A DNA stretch of 64,000 bases, from the NCBI RefSeq assembly GCF_047948215.1, contig NC_134455.1, forward strand, positions 304,624,147 to 304,688,146, in the 5' to 3' direction. Source of the stretch: Lycorma delicatula (Eukaryota > Arthropoda > Insecta > Hemiptera > Fulgoridae). This document shows positions 23,991 through 36,640 of the stretch, piece after piece (the stretch's first letter is position 1; the number at the start of each line of letters is the position of its first letter). Below the pieces are notes generated by a model, which saw only the letters and a program-made list of their open reading frames with translations, did not search any database and was not told the DNA's origin. The position numbers and the translations under genes are program-made.

Positions 23991-26299
23991 CATTACCGTA
24001 AATTTAATCGGAAAACAATTAACCTGTTTAACGTGAAAATAATGTAGCTACATGTTCGTATGTATGCGTGCGCGTGTTTCTTGTTTAATAATACATCGAA
24101 ATTCGAGTGCGATAACTCAGAAAAGCATTTCACATAAAATAACCACTTAAATTAATAATGTCCATTCATAAATATTCATTTAAGAATAGTTCATCCGATA
24201 AAAACGCAATAATTCTCAAGGATAAATACTTTTCTCCAACAAAACTAATATTCTTTGCGGTAACTATCAGATAAACATATTTCAATAATATTTAATCTTA
24301 ATTTCAGCTTACATGATGTAAATATTCTATTAAATTTCGATTTTTCTCTTGAATTATGTAAATGCTTGTTTTATAAATCATAATTTTGTTATTGGAAATA
24401 TATATTTTTTTAATTAAATATTTACCTAGTTTATTGAGTTCATTGCAATTACTCTTTTATATATTTGAAAATGTTCATCGCGTTGCTGGAAAATAATTTT
24501 TTCAAACGATATTATTTTCAAAATATTACATGTTACTTACTTTTTCTTCTTTAATAACAAACATTGTCGTGATTTTTTTAATAATAATTAGCGACGTTAT
24601 TAGTTAAAAGTTAATCCGCGGACACTCACGTTTTACATATATGCAGACTTATATGAGTACCCAATCATGTTTAGAACATATCAAGTAAATATTGGAACAC
24701 TCCACAAAATATGCGCAAATACTCTTTTCAATAATTCGTGATACTTTAAAATTAATAAATAGAAATATTTACTTTGTCATCACTGATTGTTTGTACTTCC
24801 TTCCTAATATATTTCTTTACCCTTCACCCATTAATAATATGCACCGTTTATTCAAATTATTGTCTTCATTTACTGCTTTTACTTCCTAAAATTCCTTTTA
24901 GAATTAAATTCACTAACCCTCGATGCTTTAATATTTACATGGCTCTCTTTTTTTCAAGATTCTGAAAACCAAAATTTGTCTTTTCCAGTTCATCATGGAT
25001 TTTCTTTAATTTAGTTATGTATGAACCCTAAATATATACGTTCTGCTACAATACCATATTTCACAAGTCTATGTTCTTTAATTTCCTTGCTTTTCTAATG
25101 TCAGTATTTGGCTGGCATACAACTATTTTAAAGACTTTTTTTAGATTTCTTTAAAATAATATCTTAGATTTTGATGTCTTCTTTATTTCATCTATCCTTT
25201 ATAATTTTACTAATTATATAACAAAATTCTACATCTTTAAGTATAACTTTATGTATTCTTTACAATAATGTTTAATATCTGTTTGTACAATAATAAATAT
25301 TTTCATTAATGTTCTACCTCCCATTTTTTGGTTTCCATTTCACTAGTATTTATTTTAAAATTGAATTTCTTCCCCAGTAATGAATCCGTAGTATTCATTA
25401 CTTCTAAATTATCTTACTTTCAACCAACATTATATCAACGGAGATCAACATTTTATTTTATTTTTTTGTTTTGACTGTAGTTCTTCCTTTAAATTCTTCT
25501 TTTGTACATTTTTTCATCTAAAAATTGAAAACAAAAACGAAGATTCAACGTCTACCCTAGTCTTTCATTTGCTCTATCTCAGCCTGTTTTCAGTTACTCT
25601 AAATACATGATTTAGCCTAGAAACAAATTATATATATATTTCCTTTAGTCCATTTTAAAATTACACATTCTATTTAAATTTACGCTTATAAATGCTTTTT
25701 AAAAATCTACTAATATCGTTACAAAAAAGTAAGGGAAATAACTTTAAAGGACAATTTAATTGTAGTGGGGATTTCAATTTTAATTATGATAAATTTATTA
25801 AAATTAATAAACAATATAATATTATAAAATTATTATATTATATTTGTTAAAATTTATTATTTAGCAATCTATTTCAACCACTGTTAGTAAAAAAGGGTTA
25901 TGTAATAAAAACCTATCATAAAAATAATTAAATACTGGAAATGTAGAAATAGAAATTAAAGAGAGAGTTTAATTAAAAAAATAATAATAATAAATTAAAA
26001 AAAAACATTCTCATTGAAGATATTGTGCAATAAAAATTCAATGTAAATATAGACATGTATACTGCACCAAATAAAGTAAGTACAAAGTATACATATAAAA
26101 TAATTTTTATATAATTTGGGTTTATGTATTTGTATAAACTATTTTTTTTCTTTCATAAGGTGAAAAATAATTGATAACAGCTTTATGCCAAAACATTTAC
26201 ACGAGCTTTGCTCCTTGAAAATATCGACGAGAAAATCAGTGGTAGAGCCAATTCTTACTATTGTTTTTTGTTATAAATTTTTTTCCATCGTTCATTTAC
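23991..26299. other. Anonymous AT-rich DNA upstream of the odd-skipped gene
   Basis: No gene supported. 24690-25640 is pyrimidine-rich on the plus strand and might be a very old antisense LINE, but no motif could be read. Short open frames at 24692-24965 lack any motif. Confidence 0.35.
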
Positions 26300-26378
26300 A
26301 GTCGTATCATCCGTGGCTGAGTAGGTAGTATCTCGGCATTTCGTGCGGAGGTCCCGGATTCGAATCTCGGTCAGGTTA
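26300..26378 (+). repeat. tRNA-derived SINE head, family 1
   Basis: A-box-like TGGCTGAGTAGGTAGTATC and B-box-like GGATTCGAATC, spaced as in a tRNA. The phrase GGAGGTCCCGG.TTCGAAT..CGGTCAGGT is shared with the copy at 13481 and, inverted, with the one at 63718. The body is missing or diverged. It could also be a lone tRNA pseudogene. Confidence 0.6.
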
Positions 26379-26466
26379 TTAATTTAATTAAATATACATA
26401 AAGTTATATTAATATTCAGTTCTTTGAAAAATTAATATTAAATATAATTTATATGGTGGTAAATTG

Positions 26467-26468
<2 letters not shown>

Positions 26469-26514
<46 letters not shown>

Positions 26515-26859
26515 TATAAGGAAATGCAAGTATTAGTTTATAAAGAATAAAAAATTCGGACATTATGTGCATGTTTTTAGTTTTATTAATCAGTATTTAA
26601 TTTACGAAAATAAATAAAATAGATTACATCAGTAGGAAACAGTGTAATATTCAAAATAGGATATTTATTTTTCAGCTGAATAGATAAAATTAATTTTACA
26701 AACATGAAGGAAGTAATACAACTAAATATAAAATACTTCGTACATAAATCACAAATAATAAAGTTGAATTGTATTTTGTTGAAAAATATTTGTGCGATAA
26801 TAGGACCTAATGCTATATTTTCAGACCTTGAGAACATATACCTTTATATATATTTATAC

Positions 26860-26892
<33 letters not shown>
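26469..26892. repeat. Two AT microsatellites with AT-rich DNA between
   Basis: (AT)n at 26469-26510 and (TA)n at about 26863-26892. Open frames overlapping on both strands between them (Ile/Tyr/Leu repeats) are translations of simple sequence and are not genes. Confidence 0.85.
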
Positions 26893-26899
<7 letters not shown>

Positions 26900-27589
26900 A
26901 GAAAAGAATTATTATTTTTATTAGTTTTCACTGCAAGTTTCTAACTTTATTAAAGTACTATCAATATTATATGGGTTGCAAAGTAATCAACTTTAAACTT
27001 AAGATAAATATATATAAATATTTTTATTACTAAACATATTTTGGCACAAAAAAACCGGTAAATTTATCAATTGTTATTGATAAACAACGGGAATATTTTA
27101 CTAATATTGTTACGTAAAAAAATATTTTAACGAAAAAACAGAAAAAGATGTTTTACATTACCGAACGGTTGTTTTCTGACTTGAGGCATCAGCCATTCCA
27201 GGATATATTTTGGCAATTAAAAAAAAAACAAACACCCATTCATGGTACAGTTATTACAGAATGTGAAGAATAAAAGTTATTTCTAGAATTTACCGAAATA
27301 AATAGTCGTACATTAGATTGACATTTCAGCAAAATAAAGGTGTTATTTAGCCTTTATAATGGACCTCGTTAATTTCATCTAAATTTTTGTATAATGAACA
27401 CTGATACTCTCAGAAATAGTAAACGTGACTATTATTTCTAGTATCACTGACGCTTTATACATGACAGTCATAAAATAATTTTGCAACTGAAATACAAGCG
27501 GTATAATGTCTTGATTTTTACATTCCTTGCGTCACAGTCATAAGAAAAACTGGAGATAGTGTAAAGCAAAAACCCCTTTCTTTCCATCA
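26893..27589. other. Anonymous AT-rich DNA
   Basis: Nothing recognised apart from short A/T runs. Confidence 0.4.
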
Positions 27590-30215
27590 AGGTGGATCCG
27601 TGGGTAGTCATCTCTCCGCATCGTGAATGTCACATGGTTCGATTTTGCTTGGTTAAAGCCTATTCTTCAGGAACTCAACCATATGTAGATTAAATCCAAC
27701 TCAAATTGTAGGCTATTCCATGCTATAGTTGGTCTGGCATCAACAGCGAGAACAGCTTGTCATTCGCGAAGGAAGCGACAGTAACCTTGTCTTTAGTCGT
27801 AAGGTCTGTAGTTAAGATGGAGTGTAATACGGGCCCCAAGATATAACTCTGAGGAACCCCCGACTTGATTTCGAAGAAAGTGGAGGATCCCTGCTTATAT
27901 TTTACCGAAGAAAAATGTCCTTCTAGGTAGCGGCATAGAATAAGTTAATACGGTTAAGGAAGACTCATCTCCAATTTGTACAAAAGGCCAGGGTGCCAGA
28001 CCTTATCAAAGGCGTATTGGATGTTTAAGAAGGCCGCCTAAAGAATATATATTTTTTTTAAGGCTACTGATGAGTACGCTCATGAGCCTGTGTGTTTGCT
28101 CAATAGTGGAATTCCCGCAACGGAAACCGAACTGATGGTCAGGAATCACATGGCCACGCTCCAACACAGGTCACATCCTGCGAAGAAACAACCTTTCGAA
28201 CCACCTTCAGGTTTCAGGATTATTATTCTGTATGAAGCCACATCGTGTACCGGTTTTTCTGGTTTAAAGATCGTGAACCATGATTATTTGCAAAGCTTTC
28301 CAGTTCGTAGGAAAGTACGTAGTCCGGAGAACTCCATTAAGTAGGTGTGTTTTATATACCGATGGCTTTGAAAGATAGTGTAAAGAAAATTTTGGTGATT
28401 AAAGCAAAGCCAGGTCTCTTTTGTAAGAATTTTCCCTTCTTGATCACATGGATAACTTTGGCTGAAGAGAATGGCTTAATAGGAAAGCCCATAGGAATTG
28501 GGCTATTTGCTCCTCATGGCCCTCCAGAAGGAGCAATTGTCTCTACGTAAAGGCAATAGGCTTTGAAAATAACACTTAAAGGTCTTATTCTTACAACTTT
28601 GCAATATCCGTTTCAACTTACGAACGGTCTTTTTTAGAGATGTCCTATCCTCGAATTTCCTGTTCATTGCCACCTTCTCCTGAGTCTCCTTTCCACAGCA
28701 AGGTCTAACAACTCCCTCGGGTGGTCTGTATTCGTTCAACCCTCACGTTTAACCTTTAGCATAGATCGCCAAACAGCCTCCTGTAGGATTGAGGTCAAGT
28801 ATTGCGTCGCGTTATCGATAACATGGGAAGGTCTTACCGAACAGGCATTACCTACTTCTCCTCCTCAATCCATCTATGTTGAAGTCTCTTCTATTGTTTT
28901 GGATTACTGGTGACACTGCCTACTTAATTCCTAACGTGCTGACAGTGAGCAGAACAGCTGAGTGGTCAGACGTCGAATTGAAGTTGCATATCCGTTGAAA
29001 TATTCATGGTATACTTCGAAAATTCCCGAGGATAAAAGAAGATAACAAGTCAGGGATTTTATTAGGATCCGATAGCCAGTAAATAGGCTGCATTCCTGAG
29101 TCACATTCATATGCATGCTAATAACGCAGTTCTTCAGAGCCTTCTTCTAGGTGAAATTAGTCAAGATCTCCAGAGTGCTATCCATTCTAGTCGCCGCCCA
29201 CAATAAAACGTGGCAAGAGTCGAGAAGAAATCAGAGAAGGCAATTGTCGTCTAGTGTCGAGAAGGACAGCGTACTGCAAACGCTCTAAGCGGTTTAAGTC
29301 AATCCTGGATTTCTACTGAGCTAGCCTGCAATTGATGATGTTCCATGATGATCAACTCCGGCAGTTGATGATGTTTCGTGACGTCTTTAACTATAACCGC
29401 GGTACCTCCGTGTGCTCTACCATCGGGATTGTTAGTGCAGTAGATAGATAACCTCGAACACGAAGGAAATTCTGATCATTGAATGCAATACAATGTCTAA
29501 TGATTCAGTACGCAATAAAGCTTTTAGTTCTTTTTTCCGACCTTCTTCTCCATTAATATTCCATTTTGAAATTCTCAGGAAATTAGCCATTAACAGAGTT
29601 TGATAATTACTTTAGTAAGAAGTTCTGTTAGGTTTCCTATTTGTTGCACGATAATCTCTACATTGGATGACAACTTATCTAGGTTGTCCTCTAAAATGTT
29701 CTGGATATCGTAACAAGCAGCTGCAGCATAAGATCATGAGTAAAGAGGAAAATTTATATGTGGACCACCAATCGTTTTCCTAACTAATTTGGGGAAGGTT
29801 ACATTATCCAAATTGAAGGAGAGCCTGCCTACCTTGATTTCCATTAGAAGTAGTTACTCTCCTAGTCATGTAACCTTTTGCCTCTCTTTTCTCTTCATGA
29901 TCTCTTTGTAAACCTTACATCCCGGGTTGCTTGCTGGATGGTTACAATGGTATAGGCAAAATAGCTCGAGTGTTCTAATTTTAAGTGAAATCGGAAGTCC
30001 TACGTCCTTCACCGCTTTCCACACATCTATAAGGCCGCATACAATTTTTTTTTTTATGGGTACTGTTGGCAGCGTTTTCTGGATGTAAGGATCATAAGGA
30101 AATACATTTTTTGGACAACGTTGCATCAGAACTACCGGTTGCCTACCCATTTTCATCGATTGGCCCAGCCCAAGACTGAACCATCCGTGAAATCTTTTCA
30201 CAAACATCGATTTTA
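27590..30215 (-). mobile_element. Degenerate Jockey-type LINE (gag end, endonuclease, partial RT)
   Basis: The minus strand reads in the order expected of a Jockey-clade LINE. At 29866-30207 lies the C-terminal part of a gag-like nucleic-acid-binding ORF1, ending in a C-x2-C-x4-H-type knuckle remnant and NPGCKVYKEIMKRKE. The endonuclease follows, with FIVGGD.N at about 29200, YWLSDPNKIPDLL near 29060 and SDHSAVLLTVS near 28950, the usual C-terminal endonuclease motif. The reverse transcriptase comes last, with a GVPQ...LGPVL-like motif B near 27850 and a damaged FADD-like box (FANDK) near 27765. The sequence stops just after it, so the thumb and tail are lost. Many stops and frameshifts. The known role is target-primed reverse transcription. 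This copy is inert. Confidence 0.75.
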
Positions 30216-32632
30216 CACTGGTATCGAATAATAAAAATTAGATATATAAAATAATACCCCTACAATTCCTGTAATCCAACAACTCACGTGTTCTAGAATA
30301 ATACACGTAAATAAAAAACAACTCAAAAAATTAGCAAAATGTAAATAATCTTGTTATTTAAAACAGCTAATAAAAAAAATTATTCTGACTTAAATTTTTA
30401 TTAAAACGTTTCTTAACTTTTAAATTAACGTTTTTCTTTTGCCTTGTTAAACGAAAAGGTGATTGTTAGTGTGAAAAAACAATTTTAAGATTTAAGCAAA
30501 TTCCATTAAAGATACCACTCAAAAATTTACAAATTTTGTAAAAACAATTATGATCTTTAATTTTTTTTAATTCATCTTTTGTTTTAAGTGACTATTCTTT
30601 CAAATATTTTTTCTTGTTAACTGATGAAGTGTGAAACACGATATTTTATCCGATGAACAGTGAAGCCTTCTGAACAAAATTTCAAGTTAAAAAAATTTAC
30701 AGAATACCTTTGGAAAAGACTCATAATACATGTGTCATAAAACACGTAATATTCAAAACTTGTATAGCTATGCTTAAAGTAAGCATTTAATGCCAGAGGC
30801 AACTATTAAAAACCGGAGGGATAAAGGGATTTTCCAATCAAAGCTTTAATTAACATCCCAAGCCTAAAACAAATTTAAGTAATATTTAAACGACATATTG
30901 GCTACAATCATAACAGGAAATGAATAAATTTCATTTTTTTTAAAGCAAACAGAAATGAATTGGGATTTCTTGTACCACAAATATACTTATATTTTAAGTG
31001 AAAAAATTATTAACTGGTTGGGACATATTAGGTACACAAACTATTAATGTGGATCATTTATTTCTACACAAAAGAGAAAACACTTGCACACCGACCACCT
31101 TTAAATATTGTATTCCGTTACATCGTTCAATAAATTAGTTTTTGAATTAGAACTCTCTGGTTCTATTTCCGAATAAGACAATTTTTTTCTTTACGTCTTG
31201 TTACACCTTCATGTCCATTTAATTATCATTGTATGTATAGCTGTTGTGGTGGAGTAAAAGAAAAACTATACTACACTATCTCAAATTAAAACTATATTCA
31301 TATTTGTAGTTATTAAAAAGAGACTAACTTTGTTAATTTGTTACTACTGCGTGTAATTAACGAGTGTTTTTTTCTTGTTATTATTTAAAACCTTTTTTTA
31401 TGTTTTTGAAATTCACTACTACTACTACTACTACTAAATAGAATCGAATTCTTACTTCTTTAGATGTGTAAGAAAATACACATAATAATAGAGAGAAACA
31501 AAAACCATGTTTTCTCATATATCCTTAAAATTGAGTGAATCATACAATAGTTTTGCAGATCTCTTACTTTATAGATTTAGCATTGATCTTTGCCAAAACT
31601 GATTTTAAACAATACGGGATAAGCGAAAATATTTTATACTTTAGGTTTGTTTTTATTAAAAAAATCAATTTAAATTGGATTAAAATAATCTCTATTATTT
31701 TATACAGTTTTATTTTATATATTAATCATACTGTTCAACGGGTTTTTTGTCTGTGACTAAACACACGGTACGAAAGAGGGAAATTATTTCTACGAAAATA
31801 CTACCTGCGTCATATAAAAACTATGAAGTATAATCTTTGTTATTTCCTTGATATCAAATTAATTTTTTTTTTTTGGATCAAACAAAACCGAACTTATGAA
31901 TTCTTACAACGTATGAAATAATGATGATACGCCAATTATTTATCTTGAGAAAGTGTATCGTCACTCATGTCAGTATTAAAACTTCTCTTTTTGCAACACA
32001 AGCATTAACCAAACTTGTTTTCTTATATTATAATCGATTATGATTACTACTTTTAAACACTATAAAGAACAGTGAAACCATTAACATGGTGACGGTTATA
32101 AAATGATAAAAACTATCATACCTTGTTTAAAATTGAGCCTGGATTTAACTAATTTTAAGAAATTATTTTTATCAATATTCAAATATCAAATAAATTTATG
32201 AATTTATCAAATATTCATTTAAGAAAAGTTTTATTCCGTATGAAAAACGAATATTATATATTTTTTTGGATTGCCTATAGAATTTTTTTGAACCTATGAT
32301 TATCATTATATTATAGGTTATCATGGGAAAACGTAAAAGCCTACTAAATGAAGAAAATAAGCTAACTCCGTACATCAAGAGGCTAGTCACGTATGTAGGA
32401 AATTCTAATGATGAATCATTTTAAAACAAGAGATAAATATTAAAAATTAAAAAAAACAGGATTGCCAAAAAAAAAAAAACATTGCTCTTTAATATAGGAT
32501 AATTACTGTATTGGACAATTAAGAGACTGCGAGTGGCAATTTTGTATATAGCATAATTTTTTATAGTTTTTTAAGTTTATTTAAACCTATTTTTTATTAT
32601 ATATATATATTTATTTATTTATTTATGTAGCC
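30216..32632. other. AT-rich DNA containing one copy of a 330-bp repeat
   Basis: Apart from 31036-31368 nothing is recognised. There is a short (ACT)n run at 31418-31435. Small open frames at 31535-31756 and 32196-32390 are AT-biased and without motif. Confidence 0.4.
31036..31368 (+). repeat. 330-bp dispersed repeat, copy 1
   Basis: Nearly identical (a handful of substitutions and one or two single-base indels by eye) to 33356-33687 in the same orientation. It starts ACAAACTATTAATG and ends at GTGTAATTAACG. No terminal inverted repeats, pol III boxes or A-tail were seen, and no coding sequence is apparent. Copy 2 lies inside a mariner element at the end of its transposase, so copy 1 is either an independent insertion or a piece of another mariner carrying the same insert. 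Confidence 0.9.
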
Positions 32633-33266
32633 TTTGACACTCCCGGCAAAGTAAAGAATCCAACGCGGTATCATACATCTAAATCGGTTCAGCTGTTGAG
32701 CTGCTTTTTTTTTCTTTTCCGTAAGAGGAAAAAGCTCTGCCAGGCTCGCTTTGACGGCAAGTGCGTGCTCTCACCCCCTAAAAAACCTCCCCCTCTAGTC
32801 ACGCAGGGGACATATCTAATTCACATGTTATGTACACAGCCCCTGCGCAACCACTCGGGCGCTCTTGTCACCAAATTAGAATAGCCAGAGCGACGTTCCC
32901 AGGGGATCATCGGCGAATGACGACTCCCAGGAACCTCCCCCGACCACCCCGTAAGGATGGCCGCCCATAGCCATCCAGTATCGGTCTCTCCGCCACAGGT
33001 CAACTGCAGTCTTCCAGTTTGCCTGCCCCTCTCCGCCTCTGCCTTGTTTCTAATTATGGCTGACACCGCAGTCGATACTATCGTCCAAGCATCTGTTGAG
33101 CTGCTATGGTGGACCAAACATACATAAATACGTTCACCCTAAATATATTACATTCCTTTTTGGACAGTCGCCAGTAACACCCTTGGTAACGTAAGGATTC
33201 CAACGCGGGTTCATGCATCTAAATCGGGTTATCCGTTTAGCTGTTACAGTGATACAGATGTACGTA
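32633..33266 (+). repeat. Two-unit tandem repeat, interrupted by a LINE and a mariner
   Basis: Unit 1 is 32633-32705 plus 33106-33180, and unit 2 is 33181-33266 plus 34895-34945. Both run GTAA.GAATCCAACGCGG, CAT.CATCTAAATCGG, a GTTTAGCTGTT-like phrase, then CATACATA and TATTACATTCCTTTTTGGA.CAGT. The pattern survives only when the two insertions (32706-33092 and 33267-34894) are removed, which confirms both insertions. The unit resembles the 3' terminal repeats of some LINEs, but I cannot name the family. Confidence 0.65.
32706..33092 (-). mobile_element. 5'-truncated LINE (R1-like tail) with 13-bp target duplication
   Basis: The 387-bp insert is flanked by the direct repeat CTGTTGAGCTGCT (32693-32705 and 33093-33105). 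Its plus-strand left edge is a T run, that is, a poly(A) tail on the minus strand. It is much more GC-rich than its surroundings. Minus-strand reading gives AWTIVSTAVSAIIRNKAEAE, which resembles the last segment of R1-type LINE ORF2 proteins, then 3' UTR. This has the hallmarks of target-primed insertion truncated at the 5' end. The clade assignment rests on one short segment. Confidence 0.75.
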
Positions 33267-33355
33267 CGAGATCTGCAAATAAAGTAATGAGACTGGTTCA
33301 GAAAACGTTTTAAAAACTTTTTACTTACAACTCAATTATACATGGACTCTATCAT

Positions 33356-33687
33356 ACAAACTATTAATGTTGATTATTTATTTCTACACAAAAGAGAAAA
33401 CACTTGCACACCGACCACCTTTAAATATTGTATTCCATTACATCGTTCAATAAATTAGTTTTTGAATAGAACTCTCTGGTTCTATTTCCGAATAAGACAA
33501 TTCTTTTCTTTACGTCTTGTTACACCTTCATGTCCATTTAATTATCATTGTATGTATAGCTGTTGTGGCGGAGTAAAAGAAAAACTATACTACACTATCT
33601 CAAATTAAAACTATATTCATTTTTGTAGTTATTAAAAAGAGACTAACTTTGTTAATTTGTTACTACTGCGTGTAATTAACGTGTGTT
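33356..33687 (+). repeat. 330-bp dispersed repeat, copy 2, inside the mariner
   Basis: Nearly identical to 31036-31368. It overlaps the last few codons and stop of the mariner transposase and is followed by about 90 bp to the mariner end. Mariners normally have short 3' untranslated ends, so the repeat was probably inserted into this element. Confidence 0.88.
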
Positions 33688-34700
33688 ATACTCGTAATTC
33701 CATTGGGAAGCCACGCAAAGCTTCAAGTGGTTTTCCCACTCATCATAGCAGTATTGGAACTCAGAAACCGGAATATCGTTTAGATGGTCGGTTACATTTT
33801 TTAAAATGTTTTCTACTGTCCTAAAATGATGTCCTTTGAGGTGTTGTCTTAAGTTCGGGAACAGGAAAAATTCGCAGGGACTCAAGTCAGGTGAATAAGG
33901 CGATTGAGGAACACAGGAATATATTTCTTTGCCAAAAACTCATTAATTGAGAGTACAGTGTAACAAGGTGCATTTGCATCCAATTGTGTTTGATGGCTGG
34001 TCTCACGCGGGCAATTATCAATTATTTTCCGCAGTCTTTCAAGAATTTCTAGGTAAGCATAATGATTTACAGTCTGTCCTGTAGGCAAAAACTCCTTACG
34101 GAAAATGGCATTACTATCGAAGAAACAAATTAGCATGGGTTTGATTTGCTCATTTTTGATTTTTTGGGACGTCATGAGTTTGAAGTGGAAACCCTTATTC
34201 TGGCATTTTGTTTCTGGGTCTTACTCAGATATACAACGTTCATCACCAGTAATAATATTTTTTAGGAAATCAGTTTCAATTCGCCCTAGAAGATCGCGCA
34301 CTTCCATCCTGTTGTTTTTCTGTTCAACAGTGTGGTATTTTGGGACCAATTTTGCGCAAACATTTTTCATGTCCAATTCGTTTGTCAAAATTTGATGATT
34401 TAAATTCAATTATTCTGCTGTAATTCTGACTGTTAATTGCCGGTCGTACCGTATGAAGTCTCTAATTCACTCAACATTGTCACTTTTTGACACTTTTTTT
34501 AACAGTCTTCCAGAACGTGGATAGTCCGCAACTGATTTCCAGCCATCTAAAAATGGTTTAAACCACCTAAAAACTTGGGCTCGTGACAAAGCAATATCTT
34601 CATACACTCTTTTCTGTTTTGAAAAAAATTGAGTTGCATTCTCACCGAGTTTACGACAAAACTAGATTGCATAACGTTGCTCATAATTAGTATCACTCAT
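33676..34700 (-). pseudogene. Mariner transposase, broken
   Basis: Starts at the ATG at 34700 (MSDTNYEQRYAI) and ends at 33676. The N-terminal helix-turn-helix part is in pieces: FCRKLGENATQ, then LSRAQVFRWFKPF. It continues with LLGRIETDFLKNIITGDE (catalytic Asp context, followed by a damaged tryptophan position), KIKPMLICFFD-like (KIKNEQIKPMLICFFDS), EFLPTGQTVNHYAYLEILERL, LDANAPCYTVLSINEFLAKK (second Asp region) and SPCEFFLFPNLRQHLKGHHF, where mariner usually has SPDLSPCDFFLF. The third acidic residue is therefore Glu here, or the reading has drifted. At least two in-frame stops and two frame breaks. The last codons run into the 330-bp repeat, so the natural C-terminus is replaced. Confidence 0.8.
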
Positions 34701-34945
34701 TTATGTAACGCACAACAAAAACTTGTTTCACGAAAAGATTGTTTACGTCTCACGTAGCAACAATAGACTAAAAATATTAATACCAAAAATAAATCAGCTG
34801 TTCATATAACCATATTTACTAGTAAAACTTTACAGTGTTGCCACTTTGGCTGCCAAAAAAAAAACTACTCTCATTCCTTTATTTACAGACCTCGTACATA
34901 CTACATACATACATACACCGTAAACACATTACATTCCTTTTGGAG

Positions 34946-36084
34946 CAGTTGTGTAAAATGGTTTTAATCAAGTGAAAAAAACAGCTCCTGAAGAAAATAT
35001 TGAGAAATTCGGTCTTTGAGCTGTATGGCTGCAAACTTTAGACCTTATACTTCGTTACTTATTGCTTTTGGAAGGATTAATAAATTACTAATACATAAAT
35101 AATAATTCAATATATGTTATAAAACAATAAATAAATAATTAAATTATTGAACAACCATAAATAAGATACCCGGAAAAAATTAGATTCAGTGAAATAAGTA
35201 GGTCACCATTTTACAGTATAGTAGTTAGATTTTTGACCAATTTTTTCTCTTATTTTTTCTGATTTTATAAACGACAATCTGTAAATTTTAGTACGTTAAG
35301 TACATCACACACCACGAGTGGAGCTGGAAATGAGTTATTTTATGAAGTTTGAACCTGGTCTCAGGTATTTTTTTAATATCTAGACAAAAATAAATCTTTA
35401 TTTAAACTATAAACGCAAAATATTTTACCAATAATATGACATTTTAAATGTGATAAAAATATTCTAATATCCTGAAGAATTGTGGTAAGAATGAAAGCTC
35501 ACTCAGCTTTGATGGGTCTTGAAGCTGTCTTTGACTAATATTTTCTCAGTAAGTAAAACATTTTTTCAAACTCTTGTTTTCCTTTCTTACTTAAATTTGG
35601 TTCTGTGGGCGTAACTCATATTTACTAGATCCTGGCTGAGGATGCTGGGAGCATTCTCAGTATGGGATTCGACTGAAGAATTCATCTTGAGAGAGCAGTA
35701 TTATTAGGGTGATAGTAGTCTGGCTGAGATCAAACTATTATAAATTATTCTAAATTAGGAAACGTATTCTCATGAAATGATCAAATTGATTTAATTTTTA
35801 AAAAAACTAAAATTGCACTGTTTTTCTTTGAAATGACTTAATAAAATACTATTAAGTATTTCTTGCAGCCACTTATACTCCAGACTACAATATAGTCAAT
35901 TGAAACTTCCTTACAAAATAAGAAAAGGTTTTCAAACTTCAAAAATAAACGGTCAGATCACTATTTCCATTAAATTTGAATCTTGTAGACCAAAAATTAG
36001 TAAATTAAAAGTATTCCAGATGTTTATGAACTTGCATTTTTCTAAAAAAGAAAAGTAATTTATTTCTTAAAAGTAATACTGACC
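34946..36084. other. Anonymous AT-rich DNA
   Basis: No gene or recognised repeat. Confidence 0.4.
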
Positions 36085-36640
36085 CCAAAGGGAAGACACC
36101 ATCAACCAGCCCCTCCGTACCTAGCCCTTATGGGCTTTACCGGAGGACGTCTTCAAAACCTCGGCATATGACACATTTCAGTCCAACTCAGCCAGGATGC
36201 CAACGATGCGAATGCCACAAGAGACATTCCCATCGGTGTACTACTACCTACGGAGAACTCAAACAAAACACATCAACCAAGTCTTAAACAAGACTGAATG
36301 GACTAAACTATGACGACAACTAAGGAACTTAACTACGTACCAGAATAAGTGAGTTCAACACAAGACGCAAAACAAAAACACGATCATCGCAACAACACTA
36401 TAACAAAACAAAACAAAATCAAAACAAAACTGAAAACAGGAAATTAATAAAAGTAAAAGTAAGGGAAAAATCCAAGCCGGGCTTTATATCTTCTCAGCAA
36501 TCCTTTCTTTTCCTAAATAGACTATGAAATTCTTAACAACTGCCTATTCGACCCGGCTTCTCCAGTTTACACGGAGATCCAACGCCGACCCGAGAAGATC
36601 AAACCGACTGATGGTCTCCGCGTGCATATCCCTTCAATTA
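36085..36640 (+). repeat. Unidentified GC-elevated segment, possible LINE gag remnant
   Basis: Composition is clearly richer in G, C and purine-poor AAC tracts than the flanks. A stretch near 36190-36235 reads GCQRCECHKRHSHRC, which loosely recalls a retrotransposon zinc knuckle with a deletion. A later stretch near 36545-36640 reads FDPASPVYTEIQRRPEKI without a known match. It is bounded on both sides by anonymous DNA. I cannot assign a family. Confidence 0.3.

Larger units (their letters stand above)
33267..34894 (-). mobile_element. Mariner element with both terminal inverted repeats and TA duplication
   Basis: The inverted ends match over about 30 bp: left 33267-33298 (CGAGATCTGCAAATAAAGTA) and right 34862-34894 (reverse complement CGAGGTCTGTAAATAAAGGA). 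Each is flanked by TA (33265-33266, 34895-34896), the mariner target duplication. The element sits in a two-unit repeat that is continuous once it is removed. Total length is 1628 bp, longer than the usual 1.3 kb because it holds a 330-bp repeat copy between the transposase stop and the left end. Confidence 0.85.

Noticed and set aside
26704..27033. 109-codon frame with a long Tyr-Ile repeat
   Set aside because: Translation of an AT microsatellite.
29320..29385. Duplicated TTGATGATGTT phrase considered as a regulatory repeat
   Set aside because: A small tandem duplication inside the decayed Jockey-type LINE, with no further copies.
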